Shown piece after piece: positions 1 through 6,428 of a stretch of DNA of 64,000 nt. The stretch lies in contig NZ_LR131147.1 of assembly GCF_900626285.1 (NCBI RefSeq), forward strand, positions 1,856,691-1,920,690. The letters are read 5' to 3'. The DNA comes from Intestinimonas massiliensis (ex Afouda et al. 2020) (GTDB lineage: Bacteria > Bacillota > Clostridia > Oscillospirales > Oscillospiraceae). Under the pieces are notes generated by a model. That model searched no databases. It saw only the letters and a list, made by a program, of their open reading frames with translations, and was not told the origin of the DNA. The position numbers and the translations under genes were made by a program. Position 1 is the first letter of the stretch; each line of letters starts with the position of its first letter.

Positions 1-59
1 CCCCTTACAGCACTTCGGGAGCCAGAGACAGGATCTTCATATAATCCTTGTCGCGCAGC
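1..59. repeat. 59-bp exact direct repeat of the rplN 3' end (copy 1)
   Basis: Bases 1-59 are identical to 297-355. They cover four intergenic bases plus the last 18 or so codons of rplN. The repeat starts at the very first base of the window, so its true left limit is unseen. Confidence 0.95.
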
Positions 60-284
60 GTGGCCCTCCACGCTCTTGACCCGCAGCTCGATCAGGCCGT
101 CATCCACCAGGATGCGGCAGCCGGGACCCACCTCCTTATGGAGGTTCTCATAGGTCACAGACACCTTCTCCACCACGACCTTGCCCTCCTTGGGCATGAC
201 ACTCAGGACCTTGCCCTGCTTGCCCTTGTCCTTGCCGGACAGAACGACCACCAGGTCGTCCTTACGAATGCTCATCTTATTCAT
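1..284 (-). pseudogene. rplX: Chimeric, open-ended rplX (L24) reading frame
   Basis: The start is ATG at 282-284, 16 bases after the rplN stop, where L24 belongs in an S10 operon. The first 40 or so residues are a normal L24 N-terminus (KDDLVVVLSGKDKGKQGKVL). From about 165 down to 60 the frame no longer matches L24 and instead reads like the B domain of pyruvate kinase (VTYENLHKEV, then ILVDDGLIELRV). Bases 1-59 then repeat the 3' end of rplN in another frame. No stop is reached before the window edge. The L24 start is certain. The pyruvate kinase match is by memory of the family. The whole may be a contig-end chimera rather than a real gene. Confidence 0.65.
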
Positions 285-296
285 GTCTACTCCTAC

Positions 297-355
297 CCCC
301 TTACAGCACTTCGGGAGCCAGAGACAGGATCTTCATATAATCCTTGTCGCGCAGC
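297..355. repeat. 59-bp exact direct repeat (copy 2, inside intact rplN)
   Basis: This is the native copy, forming the 3' end of the complete rplN gene. Copy 1 is at 1-59. The copies diverge immediately after 355/59. Confidence 0.95.
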
Positions 356-669
356 TCGCGGGCCACGGGCCCAAAGATACGGGTACCGCGGGGATTCTTG
401 TCGTCCTTGATCAGGACGGCGGCGTTCTCGTCAAACCGGACGTAGCTGCCGTCGGTACGGCGGACGCCCTTGGCGGAACGGACGACGACGGCCTTCACGA
501 CCTCGCCCTTCTTCACGGTGCCGCCGGGCTGAGCCTTCCGGACGGAGGCCACCACGACGTCGCCGATGTTGGCGTACCGGCGGCTGGAGCCGCCCAGCAC
601 GCGGATGGTCTTGATCTCCTTGGCGCCGGTGTTGTCGGCCACCTTCAGATAAGTTTCCTGCTGAATCAT
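301..669 (-). CDS. rplN: 50S ribosomal protein L14
   Basis: The 122-residue product is full length for L14, which binds 23S rRNA on the 50S interface. The N-terminus MIQQETYLKVADNTGAKEI and the segment around GVRRTDGSYVRFDENAAVLI are L14 signatures. A good Shine-Dalgarno (AGGAGGTGTCGGT) precedes ATG 667-669. It follows rpsQ by 12 bases. Its last 55 bases are duplicated at the window start. Confidence 0.98.
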   Translation of the reverse strand: MIQQETYLKVADNTGAKEIKTIRVLGGSSRRYANIGDVVVASVRKAQPGGTVKKGEVVKAVVVRSAKGVRRTDGSYVRFDENAAVLIKDDKNPRGTRIFGPVARELRDKDYMKILSLAPEVL

Positions 670-681
670 ACCGACACCTCC

Positions 682-942
682 TTACTTCGCCTTTTCGATG
701 ATCTCGACCACGCGCCAGCGCTTGTCCTTGGACAGGGGCCGGGTCTCCATGACCCGCACGCGGTCGCCGATGCCACACTCGTTCTTCTCGTCGTGAGCCT
801 TCAGCTTGTAGGTGCTCTTGACGATCTTCTTGTACAGGGGGTGGGCCACACGGTCGGCGATGGCCACCACCACGGTCTTGTCCATCTTATCGGAGACCAC
901 CAGGCCGACTCTGGTCTTGCGGGAAGAAGTTCTGTTTTCCAT
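682..942 (-). CDS. rpsQ: 30S ribosomal protein S17
   Basis: The 86-residue S17 is a primary 16S rRNA-binding protein of the small subunit with an OB-like fold. Recognisable segments are RKTRVGLVVSDKMDKTVVV near residue 8 and HDEKNECGIGDRV near residue 50, followed by ETRPLSKDKRWRVV. The length is normal. It sits between rpmC and rplN as expected, with AGGAGG-type ribosome sites on each gene and no promoter visible between them. Confidence 0.97.
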   Translation of the reverse strand: MENRTSSRKTRVGLVVSDKMDKTVVVAIADRVAHPLYKKIVKSTYKLKAHDEKNECGIGDRVRVMETRPLSKDKRWRVVEIIEKAK

Positions 943-959
943 GTCCTAGTTCCTCCTTC

Positions 960-1163
960 TTATCGGCCTGCGAGCTGCTGCTCACGGATGATGGTCTTCA
1001 CGCGGGCGATGTCCCGCTTGACCTCAGCGATCTTCACCGGATTCTCCAGCTGATTGGTGGCGTGCTGAAGACGCAGCTGGAAGAGATCCTTCTTCAGGTC
1101 GCCCAGCTTGTTCTCCAGCTCGGCGGCGCTCATCTTACGGATTTCAGTAGCCTTCATCTTCAT
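960..1163 (-). CDS. rpmC: 50S ribosomal protein L29
   Basis: The 67-residue L29 lies at the polypeptide exit tunnel of the 50S subunit. The helix-rich sequence ATEIRKMSAAELENKLGDLK and the C-terminal DIARVKTIIREQQ are typical. The start ATG at 1161-1163 overlaps the rplP stop (ATGA), indicating translational coupling. A second in-frame ATG two codons on (MKMKAT) is an alternative start. Confidence 0.97.
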   Translation of the reverse strand: MKMKATEIRKMSAAELENKLGDLKKDLFQLRLQHATNQLENPVKIAEVKRDIARVKTIIREQQLAGR

Positions 1164-1594
1164 TCACCACCATTCTCGGTCTCGGCGGTCTCTTTCGCCA
1201 CAATCTTGCACTTGACAGGCAGCTTGTGGGAGGCGAGACGCAGGGCCTCGCGGGCAGTCTCCTCAGGGACGCCAGCGATCTCGAACATCACACGGCCGGG
1301 CTTGACCACGGCCACCCAGTACTCGGGAGAACCTTTACCGGAACCCATGCGGGTCTCAGCGGGCTTCTCGGTAATGGGCTTATCGGGGAAGATCTTGATC
1401 CACACCTTACCGCCACGCTTGGTGTAACGGGTCATGGCGATACGGGCGGCCTCGATCTGGTTGCTGGTGATCCAGCTGGGCTCGGTGGCCTGCAGGCCAA
1501 AATCACCGTAGGTCACGGTGTTGCCGCGCATGGCCTTGCCCTTCAGGCGGCCACGGTGCACGCGGCGGTATTTCACTCTCTTAGGCAGCAGCAT
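1160..1594 (-). CDS. rplP: 50S ribosomal protein L16
   Basis: The 144-residue L16 helps organise the 23S rRNA A-site region. The start MLLPKRVKYRRVHRGR is diagnostic, and the L16 signature RMGSGKGSPEYWVAVVKPG is present. The frame stays open upstream, but ATG 1592-1594 is the family start and overlaps the rpsC stop (TAATG). The C-terminus overlaps the rpmC start by four bases. The length is normal. Confidence 0.97.
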   Translation of the reverse strand: MLLPKRVKYRRVHRGRLKGKAMRGNTVTYGDFGLQATEPSWITSNQIEAARIAMTRYTKRGGKVWIKIFPDKPITEKPAETRMGSGKGSPEYWVAVVKPGRVMFEIAGVPEETAREALRLASHKLPVKCKIVAKETAETENGGE

Positions 1595-2460
1595 TAGTTG
1601 GACCCTCCTTCCTTGGGAGCGGCAGGACGGGCGCCGCCCTGAGGCCGGTTGTAACCGCCCTGGGGACGGTTGTTGTTGTAGCCGCCCTGAGGACGGTTGT
1701 TGTTGCGGTTGAAGCCGCCGTTGCGGTTGAAGCCGCCCTTGCGGTCGCCGTCGCGGCGGTCGCGGCGGGGACGGTCGGAGCGCTCCTTGAAGTTCTTGGT
1801 GTCCAGAGTGCGGGGGGTGGTCCGCAGGGTCTGGGTCAGCACCTCGCCCTTGTAGATCCACACCTTCACGCCGATGCGGCCGTAGGTGGTGGCAGCCTCA
1901 GCGAAGCCGTAGTCGATGTCGGCCCGCAGGGTCTGCAGGGGAATGGTGCCGTCGTGATAGTGCTCGGTGCGGGCGATCTCGGCGCCGCCCAGACGGCCGG
2001 ACACCTGAGTCTTGATGCCCCGGGCGCCCATCCGCATGGCGCGGCCCATGGCGTTCTTCATGGCGCGGCGGAAGCCGATGCGCTTCTCCAGCTGCTGGGC
2101 GATGTTCTCAGCCACCAGCTGGGCGTCCATGTCGGGGCTCTTGACCTCGACGATGTTCAGGGCAACAGCCTTGCCCAGCATCTTCTCCAGCTTCAGGCGC
2201 AGGGCCTCGATGGCCTCGCCGCCCTTGCCGATGACCACGCCGGGACGGGCGCAGTGCAGGTAGATGCGCACCTTGGCGTTGTCACGCTCGATCTCAATCT
2301 TGGGGATACCGGCGGAATACAGGGTCTTCTTCAGGTAGTCCCGGATCTTCTTGTCCTCCACCAGCAGGTCGCCCACCTTCTCGTTGCGGGCATACCAGCG
2401 GGAGTCCCAGTCCTTAATGACGCCCACGCGCAGGCCGTGGGGATTCACTTTCTGTCCCAT
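1594..2460 (-). CDS. rpsC: 30S ribosomal protein S3 with a long repetitive C-terminal tail
   Basis: Residues 1-215 or so are a normal S3 with MGQKVNPHGLRVG at the start, the KH domain (GVVIGKGGEAIEALR) and GARGIKTQVSGRLGGAEIAR. S3 is part of the mRNA entry channel and helicase of the 30S subunit. Unlike the usual 210-230 residues, this protein has 288. The last 65 or so are a low-complexity tail rich in Arg, Gly, Asn and Gln, with FNRNGG units and three RPQGG(Y) repeats, ending in PKEGGSN. The tail reads through to a stop that overlaps the rplP start. Confidence 0.95.
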   Translation of the reverse strand: MGQKVNPHGLRVGVIKDWDSRWYARNEKVGDLLVEDKKIRDYLKKTLYSAGIPKIEIERDNAKVRIYLHCARPGVVIGKGGEAIEALRLKLEKMLGKAVALNIVEVKSPDMDAQLVAENIAQQLEKRIGFRRAMKNAMGRAMRMGARGIKTQVSGRLGGAEIARTEHYHDGTIPLQTLRADIDYGFAEAATTYGRIGVKVWIYKGEVLTQTLRTTPRTLDTKNFKERSDRPRRDRRDGDRKGGFNRNGGFNRNNNRPQGGYNNNRPQGGYNRPQGGARPAAPKEGGSN

Positions 2461-2475
2461 ATTCTTCCTCCTCCC

Positions 2476-2808
2476 TTAGCGCTCAGCCACGGCGATGGTG
2501 ATGTGAGAAGTGCGCTTGTTGATCCGATAGGCACGGCCCTGAGCCCGGGGACGCATCCGCTTGATGATGGGGCCGGGGCAGGCGAACACCTGGGAGACAT
2601 ACAGCTTCTCGGGGTCCATCTGGTGGTTGTTCTCCGCGTTGGACGCGGCGCTCTTGAGGAGCTTCAGCAGCAGCTCGGAGGCAGCCTTGGGGGTCGCCAT
2701 CAGGATGGCGTTGGCCTGGGCCACGCTCTTGCCGCGGATCAGGTCACAGACGATCTGGACCTTACGGGGAGAGATACGGGCATATCTCAGATGTGCTTTT
2801 GCTTCCAT
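2476..2808 (-). CDS. rplV: 50S ribosomal protein L22
   Basis: The 110-residue L22 lines the exit tunnel with its beta-hairpin. ARISPRKVQIVCDLIRGKSV and the hairpin region GPIIKRMRPRAQGRAYRINKR are clear family segments. The length is normal. It lies between rpsS and rpsC with short spacers carrying AGGAGG sites. Confidence 0.97.
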   Translation of the reverse strand: MEAKAHLRYARISPRKVQIVCDLIRGKSVAQANAILMATPKAASELLLKLLKSAASNAENNHQMDPEKLYVSQVFACPGPIIKRMRPRAQGRAYRINKRTSHITIAVAER

Positions 2809-2823
2809 GTTCTCTCCTCCTCC

Positions 2824-3096
2824 TTACTTACCAGACTTGGCGCCGGCGTGGCCGCGGAAGGTACGGGTGGGGGCGAACTCGCCCAGCTTGTGGCCAACCA
2901 TATCCTCGGTCACATAGACGGGAACGTGCTTGCGGCCGTCGTGCACGGCAAAGGTGTGTCCGACGAAAGAGGGGAAGATGGTGGAGGCGCGGCTCCAGGT
3001 CTTCAGGACCTTCTTCTCGCCGGTCTGATTCATTTCGTCGACCCGCTTCAGCAGCTCGGGGGCGCAAAAGGGGCCTTTCTTGATACTTCTGCTCAT
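2824..3096 (-). CDS. rpsS: 30S ribosomal protein S19
   Basis: The 90-residue S19 binds the 30S head with S13. The N-terminus MSRSIKKGPFCAPELLKRV and the segment TWSRASTIFPSFVGHTFAVH are diagnostic, followed by VTEDMVGHKLGEFAPTRTF. It lies directly downstream of rplB in the normal S10 order. Confidence 0.98.
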   Translation of the reverse strand: MSRSIKKGPFCAPELLKRVDEMNQTGEKKVLKTWSRASTIFPSFVGHTFAVHDGRKHVPVYVTEDMVGHKLGEFAPTRTFRGHAGAKSGK

Positions 3097-3111
3097 CTTT
3101 TACTGCCTCCC

Positions 3112-3945
3112 TTACTTCGCGTTGCGGTGCTTGACGATGAACTTCTCGGTGCGGTTCTTCAGCTTGCGGGTCTTGTAACCCATAGCAGGCTTGCCCCAGG
3201 GAGTGACGGGGCCGGGACGGCCAACAGGGCTCTTGCCCTCGCCGCCGCCGTGGGGGTGGTCATTGGGGTTCATGACGGAACCGCGGACGGTGGGCCGCCA
3301 ACCCATGTGACGCTTACGGCCGGCCTTGCCGATCTGGATGTTGGACCAGTCGGTGTTGCCAACCTGGCCGATGGTGGCCTTGCACTCCTCGCGGACGTAG
3401 CGGACCTCGCCGGAGGGCAGACGGACCTGAGCCATGCCGTTCTCCTTGGCCATCAGCTGAGCGGCCTCACCGGCGGCACGCACCAGCTGAGCGCCCTTGC
3501 CGGGGTACAGCTCGATGCAGTGGATCAGCTCGCCCACGGGGATGTTGGCGATGGGCAGGCAGTTGCCGGGCAGGATGTCGGCGTTGGGACCGGTCATGAT
3601 CTTGTGGCCGGCCTTCAGGTTCACGGGAGCCAGGATATAGCGCTTCTCGCCGTCCTCGTACTGGATCAGGGCGATGTTGGCGGAGCGGTTGGGATCGTAC
3701 TGCAGGTTGATCACAGTGGCGGTGCCCTCTTTATCCCGCTTGAAGTCGATGATGCGGTACTTCTTCTTGTTGCCGCCGCCGCGGTGGCGGACGGTGATGC
3801 GGCCGTAGCTGTTGCGGCCGGCATTCTTCTTCAGGTTTTCCAGCAGGCTGCGCTCGGGCTTGGCCTTCTTGTCGATGCCCTCGAAGGCGCTCACGGTCAT
3901 GTGGCGGCGGGAGGGCGTTGTGGGCTTATAAGTTTTGATAGCCAT
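3112..3945 (-). CDS. rplB: 50S ribosomal protein L2
   Basis: The 277-residue L2 is needed for subunit association and peptidyl transferase assembly. The start MAIKTYKPTTPSRRHMT, the central GGGNKKKYRIIDFKRDK and the C-terminal loop MNPNDHPHGGGEGKSPVG, which holds the conserved peptidyl-transferase-proximal His, are all present. The length is normal. Confidence 0.98.
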   Translation of the reverse strand: MAIKTYKPTTPSRRHMTVSAFEGIDKKAKPERSLLENLKKNAGRNSYGRITVRHRGGGNKKKYRIIDFKRDKEGTATVINLQYDPNRSANIALIQYEDGEKRYILAPVNLKAGHKIMTGPNADILPGNCLPIANIPVGELIHCIELYPGKGAQLVRAAGEAAQLMAKENGMAQVRLPSGEVRYVREECKATIGQVGNTDWSNIQIGKAGRKRHMGWRPTVRGSVMNPNDHPHGGGEGKSPVGRPGPVTPWGKPAMGYKTRKLKNRTEKFIVKHRNAK

Positions 3946-3960
3946 TGTTCCTTATCCTCC

Positions 3961-4260
3961 TTACACCATGCCTTCGAAGAACTCGATGGTCTTGGAGTCC
4001 TCAGTCAGGGTGACCATAGCCTTCTTCCAGCTGGCCCGGCGGCCGGCGGGGAAACGGCCGGTGCGCTTCTCCTTACCCTGCATGTTCAGGGTGTTCACCT
4101 TGGCCACCTTCACGCCGAAGATCTCCTCCACCGCCTTGGCGATCTCGATCTTGTTGGCGTCCTTGGCCACCTCGAAGGTGTACTTCTTGGCCTCGGTCTC
4201 CGCCATGGACTGCTCGGTGATGACGGGGCGCTTGATGATGTCGTAAGCGGTAGTAGCCAT
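3961..4260 (-). CDS. rplW: 50S ribosomal protein L23
   Basis: The 99-residue L23 is the exit-site docking protein for trigger factor and SRP. YDIIKRPVITEQSMAE at the N-terminus and the loop KVNTLNMQGKEKRTGRF fit the family. The rplD stop overlaps its start region (4258-4262), so the two are translationally coupled. Confidence 0.97.
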   Translation of the reverse strand: MATTAYDIIKRPVITEQSMAETEAKKYTFEVAKDANKIEIAKAVEEIFGVKVAKVNTLNMQGKEKRTGRFPAGRRASWKKAMVTLTEDSKTIEFFEGMV

Positions 4261-4880
4261 TACGCAAACACCTCCTCGATGACGGCCAGAGCCGCCTTGT
4301 CAACGATGAACTTGCCGGCGTTCACGATGTCGTAAACGCTGAGGATCTTGGCAGTGGTGGTCACCACGCCGGGGATGTTGCGGGCGGACTTGATGACGGT
4401 CTCGTTCACCTCGGGGGTGACGATGACGGCCTTCTTGGCGCCCACGGTGTTGAGGAAGCCCTGCATGGTCTTGGTCTTGACCTCGTCCAGGTTCAGGCCG
4501 TCCACCACCACGATGTCGCCGGAGGCGGCCTTGGCGGACAGAGCGGACTTCAGAGCCAGACGCTTGACCTTCTTGTTCAGCACGTAGCTGTAGTCGCGGG
4601 GCTTGGGAGCAAAAACGATACCGCCGTGGGTCCACTGGGGAGCGCGGGTGGAACCCTGACGGGCACGGCCGGTGCCCTTCTGGCGCCAGGGCTTGATGCC
4701 GCCGCCGGAGACCTCGGCGCGGGTCAGAGCGGACTGGGTGCCCTGACGGCAGTTGGCCAGGTGGTTCTTGACCACCTCGTGGACAACGGTCTGATTGGGC
4801 TCGATCCCGAACACAGCTTCGGAGAGCTCCACTTCGCCGACCTGGTTGCCGGCCATGTTCACAACGATTGCCTTAGGCAT
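4260..4880 (-). CDS. rplD: 50S ribosomal protein L4
   Basis: The 206-residue L4 binds 23S rRNA and forms part of the exit-tunnel constriction. The extended loop KPWRQKGTGRARQGSTRAP near residue 65-85 is diagnostic. In Gammaproteobacteria L4 also represses its own S10 operon by binding the leader. Whether that happens here is unknown, but the operon has a long structured leader (6069-6364). Confidence 0.97.
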   Translation of the reverse strand: MPKAIVVNMAGNQVGEVELSEAVFGIEPNQTVVHEVVKNHLANCRQGTQSALTRAEVSGGGIKPWRQKGTGRARQGSTRAPQWTHGGIVFAPKPRDYSYVLNKKVKRLALKSALSAKAASGDIVVVDGLNLDEVKTKTMQGFLNTVGAKKAVIVTPEVNETVIKSARNIPGVVTTTAKILSVYDIVNAGKFIVDKAALAVIEEVFA

Positions 4881-4897
4881 TTGAGTTCTCTCCTTTC

Positions 4898-5623
4898 TTA
4901 CTTGTTACGGGCGGAAGCCTTCTGGGGATTGACGCGGGCGGAAGCCTTCTGCGGGTTGACGCTGGCGTTGGCGGCGGCGCCCTTCTCCTTGACGTTGATC
5001 ACGGAGTTGCGCAGATACACGATGCCGCCCTTGGGACCGGGGATGGCGCCCCGGACAGCGATGATGCCCAGCTCGGTGTCGACCTTGATCACGTCCAGGT
5101 TCAGGACGGTGACCTGCTCGTTGCCCATCTGGCCGGCGCCGATCTTGCCCTTGAAGATCCGGGAGGGATCGGTGCTGGAGCCCATGGAGCCGGCGTGACG
5201 GTGCACAGGGCCGGTACCGTGGGATTCCTTCAGGCGGTGAGCGCCGTGACGCTTGATGACGCCCTGGTAGCCGTGGCCCTTGCTGATGCCGGTGACATCA
5301 ACGCGGTCGCCCTCGGCGAACACATCAACCTTCACCTCGTCGCCCACGTTCAGGGCGTCGCAGTTGGCCAGCTTGAACTCCTTCAGGGTCTTCTTCCGGG
5401 CGTCGCCGGCCTTCTTCAGGTGACCCAGCTCAGGCTTGGTGAGCTTCTTCTCGGCTACGTCCTCGTAGCCCAGCTGAACGGCGTTGTAGCCGTCCTTCTC
5501 CTCGGTCTTCTTCTGCACCACGGTGCAGGGGCCCGCCTCGATGACGGTGACCGGGATGACCTTGCCGGCTTCGTCGAAGATCTGCGTCATGCCGACCTTC
5601 TTGCCGATAATGGCCTTTTCCAT
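4898..5623 (-). CDS. rplC: 50S ribosomal protein L3 with repeated C-terminus
   Basis: The 241-residue L3 has the family signature GAHRLKESHGTGPVHRHAGS near residue 130-150, then FKGKIGAGQMGNEQVTVLN. L3 nucleates 50S assembly and approaches the peptidyl transferase centre. The last 25 or so residues are unusual: the unit NPQKASAR occurs twice in tandem after an alanine-rich linker and is encoded by a near-perfect 27-bp DNA repeat at about 4907-4965. Homologues usually end near residue 210-215. Confidence 0.96.
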   Translation of the reverse strand: MEKAIIGKKVGMTQIFDEAGKVIPVTVIEAGPCTVVQKKTEEKDGYNAVQLGYEDVAEKKLTKPELGHLKKAGDARKKTLKEFKLANCDALNVGDEVKVDVFAEGDRVDVTGISKGHGYQGVIKRHGAHRLKESHGTGPVHRHAGSMGSSTDPSRIFKGKIGAGQMGNEQVTVLNLDVIKVDTELGIIAVRGAIPGPKGGIVYLRNSVINVKEKGAAANASVNPQKASARVNPQKASARNK

Positions 5624-5697
5624 GTGTTTTCCTCCTTATTAAGGTTATTGGTTGGACGAGGTACCCATTGGCTGGTATTGCTCGGCCAACTTGACCC

Positions 5698-5720
5698 GTC
5701 CGCCTCAAAACGCGGCGGAC
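5698..5720 (-). promoter_or_regulatory. Stem-loop in the rpsJ-rplC spacer
   Basis: The 130-base gap between rpsJ and rplC is long for this operon. It contains a perfect 7-bp stem (GTCCGCC/GGCGGAC) with a 9-base loop. There is no T-run, so it is more likely an mRNA processing or translational element than a terminator. Confidence 0.4.
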
Positions 5721-5753
5721 TGCGGTACTAACAAAGGAATGGGTTGCTGTCTC

Positions 5754-6068
5754 TTACAGCTTGATCTCGATCTCCACACCGGCGGGGAGCTCCAGGCTCA
5801 TCAGAGCCTCCACGGTCTTGGGAGAGGGCTTCAGGATGTCGATCAGGCGCTTGTGAGTGCGGCGCTCGAACTGCTCGCGGCTGTCCTTGTACTTGTGGAC
5901 GGCCCGCAGGATGGTGACGACTTCCTTCTTGGTGGGCAGGGGAATGGGGCCGGACACGGAAGCGCCGGTGCGCTTGGCGGTCTCAACGATCTTCTCAGCG
6001 CTCTGGTCGATGAGCTGATGATCGTAGGCCTTCAGGCGGATGCGGATCATTTCTTTCTGAGCTGCCAT
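5754..6068 (-). CDS. rpsJ: 30S ribosomal protein S10
   Basis: The 104-residue S10 (NusE) is a 30S head protein that also binds NusB in antitermination. IRIRLKAYDHQLIDQSAEKI at the N-terminus and GPIPLPTKKEVVTILR near residue 43 are diagnostic. It is the first gene of the operon, with AAGGAGG 8 bases before ATG 6066-6068, about 295 bases downstream of a strong promoter. Confidence 0.98.
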   Translation of the reverse strand: MAAQKEMIRIRLKAYDHQLIDQSAEKIVETAKRTGASVSGPIPLPTKKEVVTILRAVHKYKDSREQFERRTHKRLIDILKPSPKTVEALMSLELPAGVEIEIKL

Positions 6069-6364
6069 GGTGTTGTTCCTCCTTAAACATACGAAGTGGT
6101 GTGCGCTTTCGCCGGGTCCACGGGGCTCCAGCGCGGTGTTTTCCTCGCTTCGTACGGTGAGGGATTTCAGTACACGTTTCCGTGCGTATCACTCCGTGAC
6201 ATGAAGAAAACCGGCACAAGCAGGCCGGTTTCTTCCCTGCATGGCGATATACGCCGTGCACGGATCCCTCAGCCGCCCGATTCTAGCTCGGACATACTCC
6301 GCGGAAGTTACCTCATTGCTGAGCAATCTCCCGCATCATCGCACAATACGCCCTAAACAGGCGC
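6069..6364 (-). promoter_or_regulatory. Long structured 5' leader of the S10 operon
   Basis: No gene lies between 6069 and 6428. The transcribed part can form several hairpins. The clearest is AAACCGGC/GCCGGTTT (6224-6231 with 6208-6215, 8-base loop), followed on the transcribed strand by TTCTTC, so it looks like an intrinsic terminator or attenuator. Upstream of it is GGCG/CGCC inside TGCA...TGCA (about 6240-6262). I could not match it to a known r-protein leader class. Confidence 0.55.
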
Positions 6365-6370
6365 TCAATA

Positions 6371-6399
6371 ATAATAGTACAACTTTCTCCCAAAGTCAA
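6371..6399 (-). promoter_or_regulatory. Sigma-A promoter of the S10 operon
   Basis: On the minus strand TTGACT (6394-6399) is followed after exactly 17 bases by TATTAT (6371-6376), in an AT-rich stretch. The predicted start is near 6364. Confidence 0.85.
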
Positions 6400-6428
6400 G
6401 GGGATTTTTGAATTTTTTCCGCACTTCT

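Noticed and set aside
1954..4335. 793-codon plus-strand open frame across the ribosomal genes
   Set aside because: It runs antisense through rpsC, rplV, rpsS, rplB and rplW. It is a composition artefact.
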